A stretch of DNA of 64,000 nucleotides from Lachnospiraceae bacterium (GTDB lineage: Bacteria > Bacillota > Clostridia > Lachnospirales > Lachnospiraceae), in the NCBI GenBank assembly GCA_910574865.1, contig CAJTDN010000002.1, positions 395,297 to 459,296 on the forward strand, given 5' to 3'. The translations under genes and the position numbers were made by a program. Below are positions 50,636 through 60,421 of the stretch, piece by piece (position 1 is the stretch's first letter; each line of letters opens with the position of its first letter). The notes beneath the pieces were generated by a model that was not told where the DNA came from, made no database searches, and saw nothing but the letters and a program-made list of their open reading frames with translations.

Positions 50636-51811
50636 ATGACACGCCATACCAAGGACGAAAAGGACGCCCGTCTTGCCATGACGCATATGGAAAAGCAGTT
50701 AAAAAAACTTTTTTTAGCCCAACCGGAACTGGCCGAAAAAATATTGACCCCGGCCGAGCTTACGACATACATTTCCGGCCTTATTCAGGCATGGGGAAAA
50801 AGCGCCTCCACAAACGACGAAGCGAACCGCGCATTGATGGATGACATGACCTCCGCCCCGGAGCTAACCTACAATTCCAACCTCTCCATACTGGCCGAGC
50901 GGCTCACGCAAAACACCGGGGATCCGCAAGTTTTAAGGGACATGACTGCGGAGTACGAGCATCAAAAAGAAGAGCACTATCTATTGACCAATCACGACAT
51001 CTCGATCGGCCGTATGATCCGCTACATGCCCGCCCACTGGCACACAAACGATTATTTTGAAATTTACTATTGTTTTTCCGGGAATTGTCCGATTCATTTT
51101 ACAGAAGAAACGATTCTCATGAAGCCCGCCACCGTGTTAATCATCGCGCCGCAGGTTCTGCATGCCAGCCCTTGTTATGAGGACGACTGCATGTTATTTT
51201 ATTACATGGTGCGCTCCAGCACGTTTGAAAAAATATTTTGGAACCAGCTCCCCCCGGAAAACCTGATGTCCTCCTTTTTCCGCCAGGCATTGGGACACGA
51301 AAAACACGCCTCCTATCTGCAATTCGAGACGGAGGCGGACGATGACATCGAGCATTTGCTTTTTCGGATATGTGACGAATTCTACCATACGGAAACTTAC
51401 GGCGCACAGATGATGAACGCCCTTATGAGCGAGTTTTTCATTTTGCTTTTGCGCCGCTATGAAGGTACGGCAAAACTTCCCCGGACGGAAAAATTTTACT
51501 GGAAACAAGAATTTTCTGCCATCTTTACTTATATTCAGGCACACTACCACGACGAGACTCTGTCCGAAATTTCCAGGCGTTTTCACTACAGCGAACGCCA
51601 GCTTACACGCATCGTGCGCAACTGTACCGGCAACAACTACTCACAGCTGGTACTCCGGTTAAAAATGGAAAAGGCCGCCAGCCTGCTCAGGCAGCAAGTT
51701 CCCCTTGAGACGATTTTCCTCGCCGTGGGGTATTCCGACATGAGCAGCTTTTACCGGGCGTTTACGAAGTATTTCCAATGTACGCCGGGAGAGTACCGGG
51801 AAAAGGCATGA
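50636..51811 (+). CDS. AraC-family regulator with cupin-like sensor
   Basis: 391 residues. Middle: MPAHWHTNDYFEIYYCFSG and IHFTEETILMKPATVLIIAP, an AraC-type cupin sugar/metabolite domain. C-terminal double helix-turn-helix: ETLSEISRRFHYSERQLTRI and ETIFLAVGYSDMSSFYRAFT, ending FQCTPGEYREKA. It probably controls the divergent binding-protein gene and GH43. ATGGAGGATAACGG sets the start at 50636. An unusually long N-terminal helical segment (residues 1-110) precedes the cupin. Confidence 0.88.
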   Translation: MTRHTKDEKDARLAMTHMEKQLKKLFLAQPELAEKILTPAELTTYISGLIQAWGKSASTNDEANRALMDDMTSAPELTYNSNLSILAERLTQNTGDPQVLRDMTAEYEHQKEEHYLLTNHDISIGRMIRYMPAHWHTNDYFEIYYCFSGNCPIHFTEETILMKPATVLIIAPQVLHASPCYEDDCMLFYYMVRSSTFEKIFWNQLPPENLMSSFFRQALGHEKHASYLQFETEADDDIEHLLFRICDEFYHTETYGAQMMNALMSEFFILLLRRYEGTAKLPRTEKFYWKQEFSAIFTYIQAHYHDETLSEISRRFHYSERQLTRIVRNCTGNNYSQLVLRLKMEKAASLLRQQVPLETIFLAVGYSDMSSFYRAFTKYFQCTPGEYREKA

Positions 51812-51862
51812 AAGACGGCGGGGCTTTCATGAATCATGTACCTTGTAACGGACGGTTCCAAA

Positions 51863-52978
51863 TCACTCCAACGCCCCCGCCACGTCTTTCAGATGCTTCC
51901 TGATTGGAAGATGCTGCGGACAATGCTTCTCACATTTCCCGCACTGGACGCACTCAGACGCTTTCCCATGCTTCTCCGTGAGATTGTTATAATACACGGA
52001 AGCCACCATCCCCTGCGTCTGGCTAAAGCATTTCAGATTATTGTAAATGGAAAAATAGTCCGGTATCGCTATATTTTTCGGACATTCGCTTTCACTGACA
52101 CAATAGCGGCAAGCGGTACATGGAATGGCAATCCCCTCACGTATCACCTCCGTCGCCTCTTTTAGAACGGACATTTCCTTTTCGTCAAGCGGCTTAAAGT
52201 CCTTCATGTAGCCAAGGTTATCCTCCATCTGCTCCATGTTTCCCATACCGGAGAGTACCATCATCACATTTTCATGGGTAGCCGCAAAACGGATTGCCCA
52301 AGAAGCAACAGACAACTCCGGGGATTGCCGCTTCAAAATTTTTGCCGCCTTCTCCGGTATATTTGCCAAGGCCCCGCCCTTGATTGGCTCCATGACGATG
52401 ACCGGTTTTCCATGACGGGCGGCAATCTCATAACACGCCCTTGCCTGCACCGCCTCATCATCCCAATCCAGATAATTTAACTGGAGCTGCACATATTCCA
52501 CCTCTGGATGATCCTTTAAAATCCTTTCCAATAATTCAGGCGAATCATGGAACGAAAAACCAATATGTCGAATTTTGCCCTCTGCCTTTTTCTCTGCAAT
52601 AAACTCAAATGCTTTCACCTTCTGGACATTTTCATAATTACTGCTGCCGAGCGCATGAAGCCAGTAATAATCAAAATATTCCACGCCGCACCGGTTTAGC
52701 TGCTCCTCAAAGATTCCCTGCATCTGCTCCGTTTTCTGTACCATGTAAACCGGCATTTTATCCGTAATGGTAAAACGCTCCCTCGGATACCGCGCTACCA
52801 CGGTTTCCCGGAAAGCCTTCTCGCTGTTGCCGCCATGGTACGGATATGCCGTGTCAAAATATGTGCCGCCCGCTTCCAGAAAAGCATCCACCATTTCCGT
52901 CATTTTCGGAATATCCACCTCACTGTAATTTCCATTTACCACGGGCAGCCTCATTAATCCAAAACCAAATTTTTTCAT
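51863..52978 (-). CDS. Aldo/keto reductase with C-terminal ferredoxin domain
   Basis: 371 residues. AKR barrel: KKFGFGLMRLPVVNG, FDTAYPYHGGNSEKAFRE (catalytic Tyr), KMPVYMV, YYWLHALG. C-terminal ferredoxin-like domain with CTACRYCVSESECPKNI and CVQCGKCEKHCPQHL, eight cysteines for two 4Fe-4S clusters. This group reduces carbonyls, probably from a ferredoxin-type donor. GGAGGAATCGCA precedes ATG 52978. A close paralogue is at 60422-61537. Confidence 0.9.
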   Translation of the reverse strand: MKKFGFGLMRLPVVNGNYSEVDIPKMTEMVDAFLEAGGTYFDTAYPYHGGNSEKAFRETVVARYPRERFTITDKMPVYMVQKTEQMQGIFEEQLNRCGVEYFDYYWLHALGSSNYENVQKVKAFEFIAEKKAEGKIRHIGFSFHDSPELLERILKDHPEVEYVQLQLNYLDWDDEAVQARACYEIAARHGKPVIVMEPIKGGALANIPEKAAKILKRQSPELSVASWAIRFAATHENVMMVLSGMGNMEQMEDNLGYMKDFKPLDEKEMSVLKEATEVIREGIAIPCTACRYCVSESECPKNIAIPDYFSIYNNLKCFSQTQGMVASVYYNNLTEKHGKASECVQCGKCEKHCPQHLPIRKHLKDVAGALE

Positions 52979-53057
52979 TGCGATTCCTCCATTCATTCCA
53001 TACGTTTTATTCCCGCGAGCAACAACCGAAACGAAGTGCGGCTTGCCGGGGGGTAAT

Positions 53058-53252
53058 TCACTCAATTACAATTTCTTCCCCGGCTTCCACGATCAGACGG
53101 TTGGGCGCTTCAAACTGCTCCGCCAGTTCCTTGTCAAAGACCACGCCTTCCTTAGCTGTCACATGGTAGGGAACGTTATGCTTTGCGCCAACCATTTCCG
53201 CGCATTCCGATGCTTCATCAAGCCCCATGTTGTAAATGCCGTCGCAACAGAA
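53058..53252 (-). pseudogene. C-terminal remnant of an MBL-fold hydrolase
   Basis: CCDGIYNMGLDEASECAEMV, AKHNVPYHVTAKEGVVFDKE and QFEAPNRLIVEAGEEIVIE match the C-terminus of metallo-beta-lactamase-fold proteins common in Clostridial redox loci. All metal-binding motifs lie in the lost part. Upstream the frame continues with non-family residues to a stop at 53319-53321, with no start codon of its own. Confidence 0.65.
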
Positions 53253-53314
53253 AAAATAAAAGTGCCGCCAACATGAGCAGTATACAAGCGATACCTTTTT
53301 GCGTTCGTCCTCTT

Positions 53315-53536
53315 CTACTCAATGAACCCTCCTTCCCGCAGCCACTCCGTCACCGCCTCGCCTGCCTTGTCCCTCTGGTTCTGTGCCGTTTCGCCGGAAA
53401 TGGCAAAACCGTCCTTCATCTCGGCTCCCGTAATATCCCCAATGGTACTTTCCGTGCTGCCGTTAGAATCCATGTTTGTTTCCTCCCGTTTTACATTATC
53501 GGGTGAAACCGTCCCTTTTGCCGGAGACGTATTCAC
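53315..53536 (-). pseudogene. C-terminal remnant of a flavodoxin-like protein
   Basis: 73 residues open from a possible start at 53536. The last 35, AEMKDGFAISGETAQNQRDK then AGEAVTEWLREGGFIE, look like the C-terminal strand and helix of a flavodoxin. The FMN-binding N-terminal two-thirds is missing and the N-terminal residues (Ser/Thr/Asp-rich) look like linker. No catalysis possible. Confidence 0.5.
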
Positions 53537-53582
53537 ACCTGAATCATTTTCCTTTTCATTCCAAACGCCGCCTCATTTCTGT

Positions 53583-54017
53583 TTAATCCGCGGGTACGAA
53601 CGCGCTCAGACGGGCTTCCTGCTCCGCAAGACTCATGTTAAAGAACCGAACTCCTTTATCCAAGGCCCGTATCCCTTCCATTTCACCCTCTGTCAGTTCG
53701 AAGTCGAAGATGTCGATATTATCCTGAATATGTTTCGGATTGGTAGACTTCGGAAATACGATTGTTCCCTCCTGGATATGCCAGCGCAGGATGACTTGTA
53801 CATTATTTTTACCATATTTTTCTGCAAGTTCGGTATACACCGGCTCATTCAAAAGCGCCTTGTCCCCATGCCCGATTGGATACCAACTTTCAATCACCGT
53901 ACCATAAGATGCAACACGTTTTTTCAATTCCTTCTGCTGATAATACGTATGGCACTCCTCCTGCAGGACAGACGGCTTATAAGTTTTGTTTTTATTACCG
54001 AATTTTCTTTTACAAAA
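53583..54017 (-). pseudogene. C-terminal remnant of an aldo/keto reductase
   Basis: The frame from about 54017 encodes KPSVLQEECHTYYQQKELKK, YGTVIESWYPIGHGDKALLN, KNNVQVILRWHIQEGTIVFP and KSTNPKHIQDNIDIFDFELT: the second half of an AKR5-type reductase of about 280 residues. The catalytic Tyr/Lys/His half is missing and there is no start with a ribosome binding site. Next to a complete but different AKR gene. Confidence 0.7.
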
Positions 54018-54070
54018 GGCCGGCCGAAGAAATCCCCCCTTCTATGGTTTTCTCTGCCCTATTTACCTTG

Positions 54071-55039
54071 CTACCTATGAAATCCTCTGTGACCATACAC
54101 CCTGCACCCATCCAACGCTTCTTCCAAAGAACGGAACTCTTCGTCCGTCAGCTCCACTTTGGATGCGTCCAGATTTTCAACGATACGTTCCTTATTCTTC
54201 GAACCCGGTATCGGGACTACATTGGGATATTTGTGCAGCATCCACGCCAGGGAAATCTGCGCGCTGGTCGCATGTTTCATTTCCGCATGTCTTTTCAGAA
54301 GGTCGATAATCGGCTGGTTTCCCGCTATGTTTGCTTTGGAAAGCTGTGGAACCCAGTTCCTGACATCATCATGCCTCTCAAATCGTGTGTCCACCGTGAT
54401 TTTCCCGGAAAGAAGCCCGCTGGCGATAGGGGAAAACGGGACAAAACCGATATTGTTCTCCAGGCAGTAAGGGAGCACGCCCTTTTCCGCGTCACGCTCT
54501 ACCATGGAATAAATATTCTGGACTGCCGCAAGCGGCATCACCTTGTTCGCCTTTTTAATGACGGGTACATCTACCTGCGACAGCCCCCAGCCACGAATCA
54601 GTCCATCCTCCATAAGCCTGCCCATGGCTTCCGCAATCTTTTCCACGGACACGCCGCCCATCCTATGGAGATAATATATGTCCACCCAGTCCGTCCCAAG
54701 CCGCATTAGCGAGCCTTCCAGATGCCTGCGGACTGCATGGTAAACAGAACCCCTTCCAATCGCTTCAAACCCATTTAAGAACAGCTTCGTGGCGACCACT
54801 ACCTGACCGCGAACCTCATGCAGCGCTTTTCCGACAATGCGTTCATTATGCCCGATGCCGGAAAGGTTCGGGCTGTAGATTTCTGCGGTATCAAAAAACG
54901 TGCATCCGTTCCGGTAAGCATTCCGAATTGCTTCAATACTATATTCCTCCGGCGGTATTTGCCCATAACCATGGGGAAACGCCATGCATCCCATGCCGAC
55001 TTCGGATACTTCAATGTCCCTTAATAATCTTGTTTTCAT
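54071..55039 (-). CDS. Aldo/keto reductase
   Basis: 322 residues, standard AKR length without ferredoxin domain. Barrel motifs: VSEVGMGCMAFPHGYGQ, CTFFDTAEIYSPN (catalytic Tyr), VVVATKLFLN (Lys), WVDIYYLHRMGG (His) and VPIPGSKNKERIVENLDA (cofactor site). NADPH-dependent carbonyl reduction is expected; substrate unknown. AGGAGAGGTTGC precedes the ATG. The TetR gene near 56690 and MATE pump share the neighbourhood. Confidence 0.9.
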   Translation of the reverse strand: MKTRLLRDIEVSEVGMGCMAFPHGYGQIPPEEYSIEAIRNAYRNGCTFFDTAEIYSPNLSGIGHNERIVGKALHEVRGQVVVATKLFLNGFEAIGRGSVYHAVRRHLEGSLMRLGTDWVDIYYLHRMGGVSVEKIAEAMGRLMEDGLIRGWGLSQVDVPVIKKANKVMPLAAVQNIYSMVERDAEKGVLPYCLENNIGFVPFSPIASGLLSGKITVDTRFERHDDVRNWVPQLSKANIAGNQPIIDLLKRHAEMKHATSAQISLAWMLHKYPNVVPIPGSKNKERIVENLDASKVELTDEEFRSLEEALDGCRVYGHRGFHR

Positions 55040-55106
55040 GCAACCTCTCCTTATTCATTACACGTTTATCAGTAATAGGGAACGTTGTCCTTCTGCATTT
55101 GATTGT

Positions 55107-56501
55107 CTAAATTACCGCGATCTGCTTTTTATACGTTTTCCTGACCATGAACGACCCGATTAAAAACCGGAGTATTTCCATGATCGGGAACGCCAGCCAC
55201 ACTAAGACCGCACTGCCCGATAAAGATAACAGCCATGCGGAAATCAACAGAAATACCGCCTGCGACACCGCAATGATAAAACTGTCCGTTCCCCGCCCCA
55301 ATGCCTGCAGAAAGCCGGTAAGTATCTGCGTCGTCGTCGTGAGTAGAAGCGATGCCGCGATAATCCTGAGTGCCGGAATCCCTATTTCAAGAACCGTCTC
55401 CGACGCATCAAACATGGCTAGCAGAAGCTGCGGCGCTGCCAGGAAGACAATGGTTCCGAAAAACGCAATGACCAGGTTTACCTGGATACTCTTTTTCAGG
55501 GTTTCCATGATTCGTTCCTTGCTCCCCGCCCCGAAATTATAAGCGATAATGGATATTCCTGCCGTACTCATCCCTCCGGCCGGCATAATGACAAAACTCT
55601 GCAGGCGGATATAAATCACGTAAATTCCGGGGGCTACCGCGGACAGTGACAGAAGGATATTGTTCATGCCAAAGGCGAGGACGGAAATCAGGGATTGCGA
55701 CAGCGCCACGGGAACCCCGACTTTAATGATTTCCGCAATCATGCCTCCATCCGGCCGAAACCCTTTTCTCTCAAAACAGACTTCCTTATTAAAATGTAAA
55801 TTCATCCAGAACCCCACTCCCGCCGCCACGGCCTGCGCGATCACGGTAGCATATGCCGCCCCTGCGATTCCCATGGCAGGAAGCCCAAACCACCCGAAAA
55901 TCATGACGGGGTCAAGCACGATATTTACCACCGCCCCCGTCAGCATGGAAACCATGGTCAGATTCGCTTTCCCGGTCGCTGACAAAAGTCTCTCCATCAT
56001 GACCTGATGCAGGGCGGCAAACGCCAGCACGCTAATAATCTCACTGTAGGAAATACTCATGTCCAACACTTCGGCAATGTCGGTCTGCATACGGTAAAAC
56101 GGCTCCATGGCAAACAAACCAATAAATACAAAGGCAATGGACACGAGCCATATCAGTAGCATGCCGTTTCCCGCCGCACGGTTTACTCCTTGTTTATCCC
56201 CCTCCCCAAGTTTTTTTGACAATACGGAATTAACGCCCACGCCAAGCCCGATTCCAATGCCGACGGCCAGATACTGGACCGGCATGCAAAGGGAAATTGC
56301 CGTTAATGCGGAATCGCCAAGCCTCGCCACATACATGCTGTCCACAAGCCCATACAAAACCTGGACAAGCATGGAAATAATCAGCGGCAGGGACATCTTC
56401 TTTAAAAGTTTCCCTATGGGAAGCGTCCCCATTTCATTTTCTTGTACGACATCGGCCTGGACTTTCCTGCCTAATTTTGCGGATACTGTTTTTTCAGCCA
56501 T
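55107..56501 (-). CDS. MATE-family efflux protein
   Basis: 464 residues, 12 helices. Markers: LPLIISMLVQVLYGLVDSMY, VARLGDSALTAISLCMPVQY, and the second-half AGISIIAYNFGAGSKERIME. Probable Na+/H+-driven drug export. AAGGAGGTCTATCGT sets the start at 56501. The divergent TetR gene begins 190 bases away and is its likely repressor. Confidence 0.92.
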   Translation of the reverse strand: MAEKTVSAKLGRKVQADVVQENEMGTLPIGKLLKKMSLPLIISMLVQVLYGLVDSMYVARLGDSALTAISLCMPVQYLAVGIGIGLGVGVNSVLSKKLGEGDKQGVNRAAGNGMLLIWLVSIAFVFIGLFAMEPFYRMQTDIAEVLDMSISYSEIISVLAFAALHQVMMERLLSATGKANLTMVSMLTGAVVNIVLDPVMIFGWFGLPAMGIAGAAYATVIAQAVAAGVGFWMNLHFNKEVCFERKGFRPDGGMIAEIIKVGVPVALSQSLISVLAFGMNNILLSLSAVAPGIYVIYIRLQSFVIMPAGGMSTAGISIIAYNFGAGSKERIMETLKKSIQVNLVIAFFGTIVFLAAPQLLLAMFDASETVLEIGIPALRIIAASLLLTTTTQILTGFLQALGRGTDSFIIAVSQAVFLLISAWLLSLSGSAVLVWLAFPIMEILRFLIGSFMVRKTYKKQIAVI

Positions 56502-56689
56502 ACGATAGACCTCCTTGACTTTTTTATTTGTCCGTGATATTCTTGTATTGTGCAACTCGAGTTGCTTATTTTTGTGATGCTTATTATATCCGCATTAGGA
56601 AGTAAAAACAATGGCCACTTTTCCCGAAAAGGTGAGTTATGCCACGCTTCCCGCAAAAAGGTTGCACAAATCCCAAGGAGGTAGTTAAA

Positions 56690-57274
56690 ATGCTGATTAA
56701 CGGCACGGAAGATTTAAGGGTACAGAAAACGATAGATGCCATTTCGAAAACTTTTGAAGACATGATTTGTGAAATGGACTATGAAAAGATTACGGTCAAA
56801 GAACTATGCGAAAGGGCGCGGATCAATAAAAAGACCTTTTACCGATATTATTCCGTCCTTGATGACCTGCTCGCCGAATTGCAGGGGGTAATGATAGAAG
56901 AATATCTGGAACGAATCAAAAACTACCGGATACCGGAAGATCTGGATAAGATTAACCGTGAATTTTTTCTCTATTCCGCGGAAAAAGGGTCTGTCTATGA
57001 AAAGATTACTTGTAGCGGGAGTTATAATTATATCCGAAACCAAATGGTAAACAACGTGATGGGATCCACATGGGGAAAGTCCACATGGCTTCAATTATTG
57101 GATACTTACAAACAGAACATCCTATTGGGGTTCGTACAAAGCGCGAGTGTAGAAATGTACCGCAAGTGGGTGGCCGATGGCAAAAAAATCCCTTTGGAAG
57201 AAATCATTGAAATTTCCAATCAGCTCTTATGCACTGGCGTGAACGGGTTCGTTGAATACAGTATGCCCATATAA
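56690..57274 (+). CDS. TetR/AcrR-family regulator
   Basis: 194 residues. Helix-turn-helix VQKTIDAISKTFEDMICEMD then ITVKELCERARINKKTFYRY, followed by the YYSVLDDLLAEL helix of the TetR_C group. CCAAGGAGGTAGTTAAA precedes ATG 56690. Divergent from the MATE gene. A GC-rich inverted repeat (GGGCGG/CCGCCC near 57325-57345) between it and the convergent restriction gene may terminate transcription. Confidence 0.88.
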   Translation: MLINGTEDLRVQKTIDAISKTFEDMICEMDYEKITVKELCERARINKKTFYRYYSVLDDLLAELQGVMIEEYLERIKNYRIPEDLDKINREFFLYSAEKGSVYEKITCSGSYNYIRNQMVNNVMGSTWGKSTWLQLLDTYKQNILLGFVQSASVEMYRKWVADGKKIPLEEIIEISNQLLCTGVNGFVEYSMPI

Positions 57275-57400
57275 GACGCCGAAACAAAAAGGGAGGGTTC
57301 TTTACTTTCTCCCGGCGGGGGCGGCGAGTGTCCCGCCCTTCACCGACTTTATCACGACAATGAATTTTAGACAACCAGCAGGTAAAACAGATTTTTAATG

Positions 57401-58579
57401 TTACTGAATTATTCCTGTAGCGATTTTATTCCAAATATCACGATGTTCAAAACCTATCGCTTCATCCTTTTCTAGGACATCCGCATAGATAGGCAATACA
57501 TCTCCCGGATCAGATAATAAACGCAAATAGTAGCGGATAGTTGGTAAAACGCCATTTACAATCATTTGACATCCCAATAATTTCTTCACAGTCTTTACTT
57601 CCATCTGAACATCTTCAGTTGGTTCATGCTGGCTGTGTGTGGTCAATATGTAATAACGTTCAACCTGACTTCCTCTTATTTTCTGTTTTACGCTATCAAC
57701 CATCGCTTTGGAAATGATCTGCTCATGTTTTACTTCTATCGCTTCAAAAACATTTTCCGCATTATCTACAATTTCAATATCTCCAATTGCACCCGTTCGA
57801 GCATCTGCAGCCGAATGGGGTTCCAATTCCTTAACATGCTTTCCATCAAATCTTTGAAGTTCTTGTATCATTACGCTATATATTGCATACATTGCAAGGA
57901 CAGGAAGCCGTGATGCACCTTTTGAATCTTTATATTTATAAAAGAAATGTGCCTCGAATAAATTTGTAATTTGCATTACATCATGTATACGAGGTATTGC
58001 CAATTCAATCTTAGATGCTTCCCGAAGTTGAAGTCTCCGCCAAAGAAGCAAAAGTAAGGCCAGTCTTGCACTTTGATGTTGCGTTTCCAATTCATCATAG
58101 CAAATTAAAAAAGGTTCTTTAATCGTACCAATGTTTTCATCATACGAAAGCATATATGGTTTCGGACGTTCAAACGTTCTCGTTTGCCATCCCGATTTAG
58201 CACCATGAAATTCATGTTCCTCCATCCACTCGTAAATAACCCCCTCCGATACCCCTCTGAAATTAAATCCGGCCGGTCTATCCGTTTGATCTTGTATCTG
58301 AACCTGATGGTATCGAACGTCTACGGAATCACCATAAACGGCTTTAATGGCTAAACTTGTTATAAGACTGTTATAACCGCCAGATGCTTTTTCACAATAT
58401 TTTGCCATACGTTCTAATGCATCAATGAACTTTGGTTCCAACCTTTCAGCAACAGTCGGGGGAATGTCTTCTTTATGAGTTGCAAAATAAGTCTCAGCCT
58501 CATCAAAAGCATCATCAAGTTCTTTTCTAATCTTCATATCCAAATCCGCCGGTCTCCCAGAATCTTTTTTCTTTACCAT
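57401..58579 (-). CDS. Type II restriction endonuclease, SacI-like
   Basis: 392 residues. GDIEIVDNAEN (266-276) followed by FEAIEVKHEQI with Glu282-Val-Lys284 gives a PD-(D/E)xK-type site (Asp267, Glu282, Lys284). The N-terminal part SLITSLAIKAVYGDSVDVR and SGWQTRTFERPKPYMLSY, with a GxSExxIYxWM-like stretch, resembles the SacI endonuclease family as I remember it (recognition GAGCTC). Its ATG overlaps the stop of the methyltransferase gene (TAATG). The DNA here is visibly richer in A+T than its neighbours. Endonuclease function is well supported by context; the SacI assignment less so. Confidence 0.72.
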   Translation of the reverse strand: MVKKKDSGRPADLDMKIRKELDDAFDEAETYFATHKEDIPPTVAERLEPKFIDALERMAKYCEKASGGYNSLITSLAIKAVYGDSVDVRYHQVQIQDQTDRPAGFNFRGVSEGVIYEWMEEHEFHGAKSGWQTRTFERPKPYMLSYDENIGTIKEPFLICYDELETQHQSARLALLLLLWRRLQLREASKIELAIPRIHDVMQITNLFEAHFFYKYKDSKGASRLPVLAMYAIYSVMIQELQRFDGKHVKELEPHSAADARTGAIGDIEIVDNAENVFEAIEVKHEQIISKAMVDSVKQKIRGSQVERYYILTTHSQHEPTEDVQMEVKTVKKLLGCQMIVNGVLPTIRYYLRLLSDPGDVLPIYADVLEKDEAIGFEHRDIWNKIATGIIQ

Positions 58580-60372
58580 TAACCTATACCTTCCTCTCTA
58601 ACAAAAAAGTTCATCTGTTTATCATAAGGCAATGCAAACGGATAAGCCACCATATACACTCCTTGGGGAATTGCGATATTGGTCTCATGGCATCTGACAT
58701 CATACCTATAAGATCTCAAAGTTTTTGCCAATTCGACAAAATTGTCTTTTGCAAATATATCTTTCCACATAGACAATAAATGCTCTTTGGGAAAATAAAC
58801 AGAACAATTTTCAAATTTCAAACAATGCTTTGCAAACTGAAATGCGGGCAAATTACTCCTCACATCAAACTCGTCAACCACAAATATCGGATGCGGTTCC
58901 GTAAAATGTCCATAAAGTTCTACCAATGAACGAAAACTGCTACATTTTTTTACCCAAACGTCAACAGCATTCCACATCGTCTGAATGTCTTGTCCACCAC
59001 TCCCCTTAACCTTGACCGTTAGCGTTATTTCTCGTTCTCTATTAATTCCATCAAATATCTTAAGTTTTAAAATGGCCTCTATTTTTCGTGACGAATCACA
59101 TTGTACACAAATAGTCGCCTCATTCGGCCCGTTCACCTTTACTTTCATATTGGTCAACGCTCTTACGCTTGACGGTTTCACATATGTCTCAAACTCATGT
59201 AAGTCAAACGATAAATCAGCCTTTACCTTATTCTGCTTCATAACCGAATCATGCAAAGCCCTTGTTTTCCGCGCTTTTTGTCCTTTCCTTTTGTCAAAGG
59301 ATAGCATTTCGTCAGGTTGAAGATAGTCAATGCCCGTTTCCATTTTAAAAATCTGTTCTTTAATCGCCAATGCCATATAATACGCGATTTTAGGACATAC
59401 AGAATTCCCTATTTGCCGAATTTGAGCAGTTCTATCCCCATAGAACATGTGTTCATCCGGGAATCCTTGTATTCTTTTATACTCTGCCGTTGTTAGATAT
59501 CTATTATCCCAATGCAACGGCCCTGTATATTTCCCAGGAGAAGCAATCAAAGTCTTCACCGGTGTATCAGGATTTGCTTTATAAAGAAAATCTGAAAATC
59601 TAGATCTATACGCAAAAATTGGATCTGGATACCCTCTTTTTGCGGTAAAATGCAAATAATTTTCACCAGGCGGAACCAATGGCAACAGTTCAGAATATTT
59701 CCCCCCTTCAAATTTCGTTTCATCGGCATCCCGTGATGTGAATTCAAGATCATTAATGGCCTCCTTTGTCGTAACATATGGCCTCTTATCTATACTGTCA
59801 GGACCGTATACTGGACGTGGATATAAAAAAACATCATCCATCTTATGACCAACAACAAACACACGCTCTCTTTGTTGAGGAACACCATAGTCTTCTGCAT
59901 CTAAAATCCTATATTGTATAGTATAACCTAATGCGGCAAACGATGATACAATCTCTTCGAAGTCCTTTCCTTTGTTAGTGCCTAAAATCCCTCTCACATT
60001 TTCAAATAAAAATGCCTTCGGCTTTAAAAATTCTACAACTTTACAATAGCTTCGAAAAAGGTTTCCCCTTTCATCAAGCTGTCCCGGTGCTCCACCGGCA
60101 CGACGTCCAGATGCCGAAAACGTTTGGCACGGCGGTCCGCCGATAATCATGTCAACTTTCTTCGGAAATACACCGAAGTCCATGTTCGTAATATCACATT
60201 CTTTAACAGCAAGATCTGCCGTCAAGGTTCTCCCAGCATTCATTTTCAATGTTTCACAGCACTCATGGTTAATGTCTGTGGCAAACAAAATCTGAAAGCC
60301 TGCTTTCTCAAACCCAATATCTAAACCGCCTCCGCCTGAAAACAAGCTTAGTGTACGAATCGGTTTCCTCAT
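58579..60372 (-). CDS. DNA cytosine-5 methyltransferase with C-terminal extension
   Basis: 597 residues. C5-methyltransferase motifs: I LSLFSGGGGLDIGF (8-21), IV GPPCQTFSASGRR with nucleophile Cys82, VI ENVRGIL (134-140), VIII PQQRERVFVVG, X IRQIGNSVCPKIAY (318-331). The methyltransferase ends near residue 345; another 250 residues follow with no recognised motif, roughly a beta-rich part (TNMKVKVNGPNEATICVQCD) then a helical part. C5 enzymes are usually 320-450 residues. It protects host DNA from the endonuclease encoded next. AGGAAGG precedes the ATG. Confidence 0.92.
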   Translation of the reverse strand: MRKPIRTLSLFSGGGGLDIGFEKAGFQILFATDINHECCETLKMNAGRTLTADLAVKECDITNMDFGVFPKKVDMIIGGPPCQTFSASGRRAGGAPGQLDERGNLFRSYCKVVEFLKPKAFLFENVRGILGTNKGKDFEEIVSSFAALGYTIQYRILDAEDYGVPQQRERVFVVGHKMDDVFLYPRPVYGPDSIDKRPYVTTKEAINDLEFTSRDADETKFEGGKYSELLPLVPPGENYLHFTAKRGYPDPIFAYRSRFSDFLYKANPDTPVKTLIASPGKYTGPLHWDNRYLTTAEYKRIQGFPDEHMFYGDRTAQIRQIGNSVCPKIAYYMALAIKEQIFKMETGIDYLQPDEMLSFDKRKGQKARKTRALHDSVMKQNKVKADLSFDLHEFETYVKPSSVRALTNMKVKVNGPNEATICVQCDSSRKIEAILKLKIFDGINREREITLTVKVKGSGGQDIQTMWNAVDVWVKKCSSFRSLVELYGHFTEPHPIFVVDEFDVRSNLPAFQFAKHCLKFENCSVYFPKEHLLSMWKDIFAKDNFVELAKTLRSYRYDVRCHETNIAIPQGVYMVAYPFALPYDKQMNFFVREEGIG

Positions 60373-60421
60373 AATACCGCCTTCCTAACATTTACGAAAC
60401 GAATCAACCCACAATTGAACA

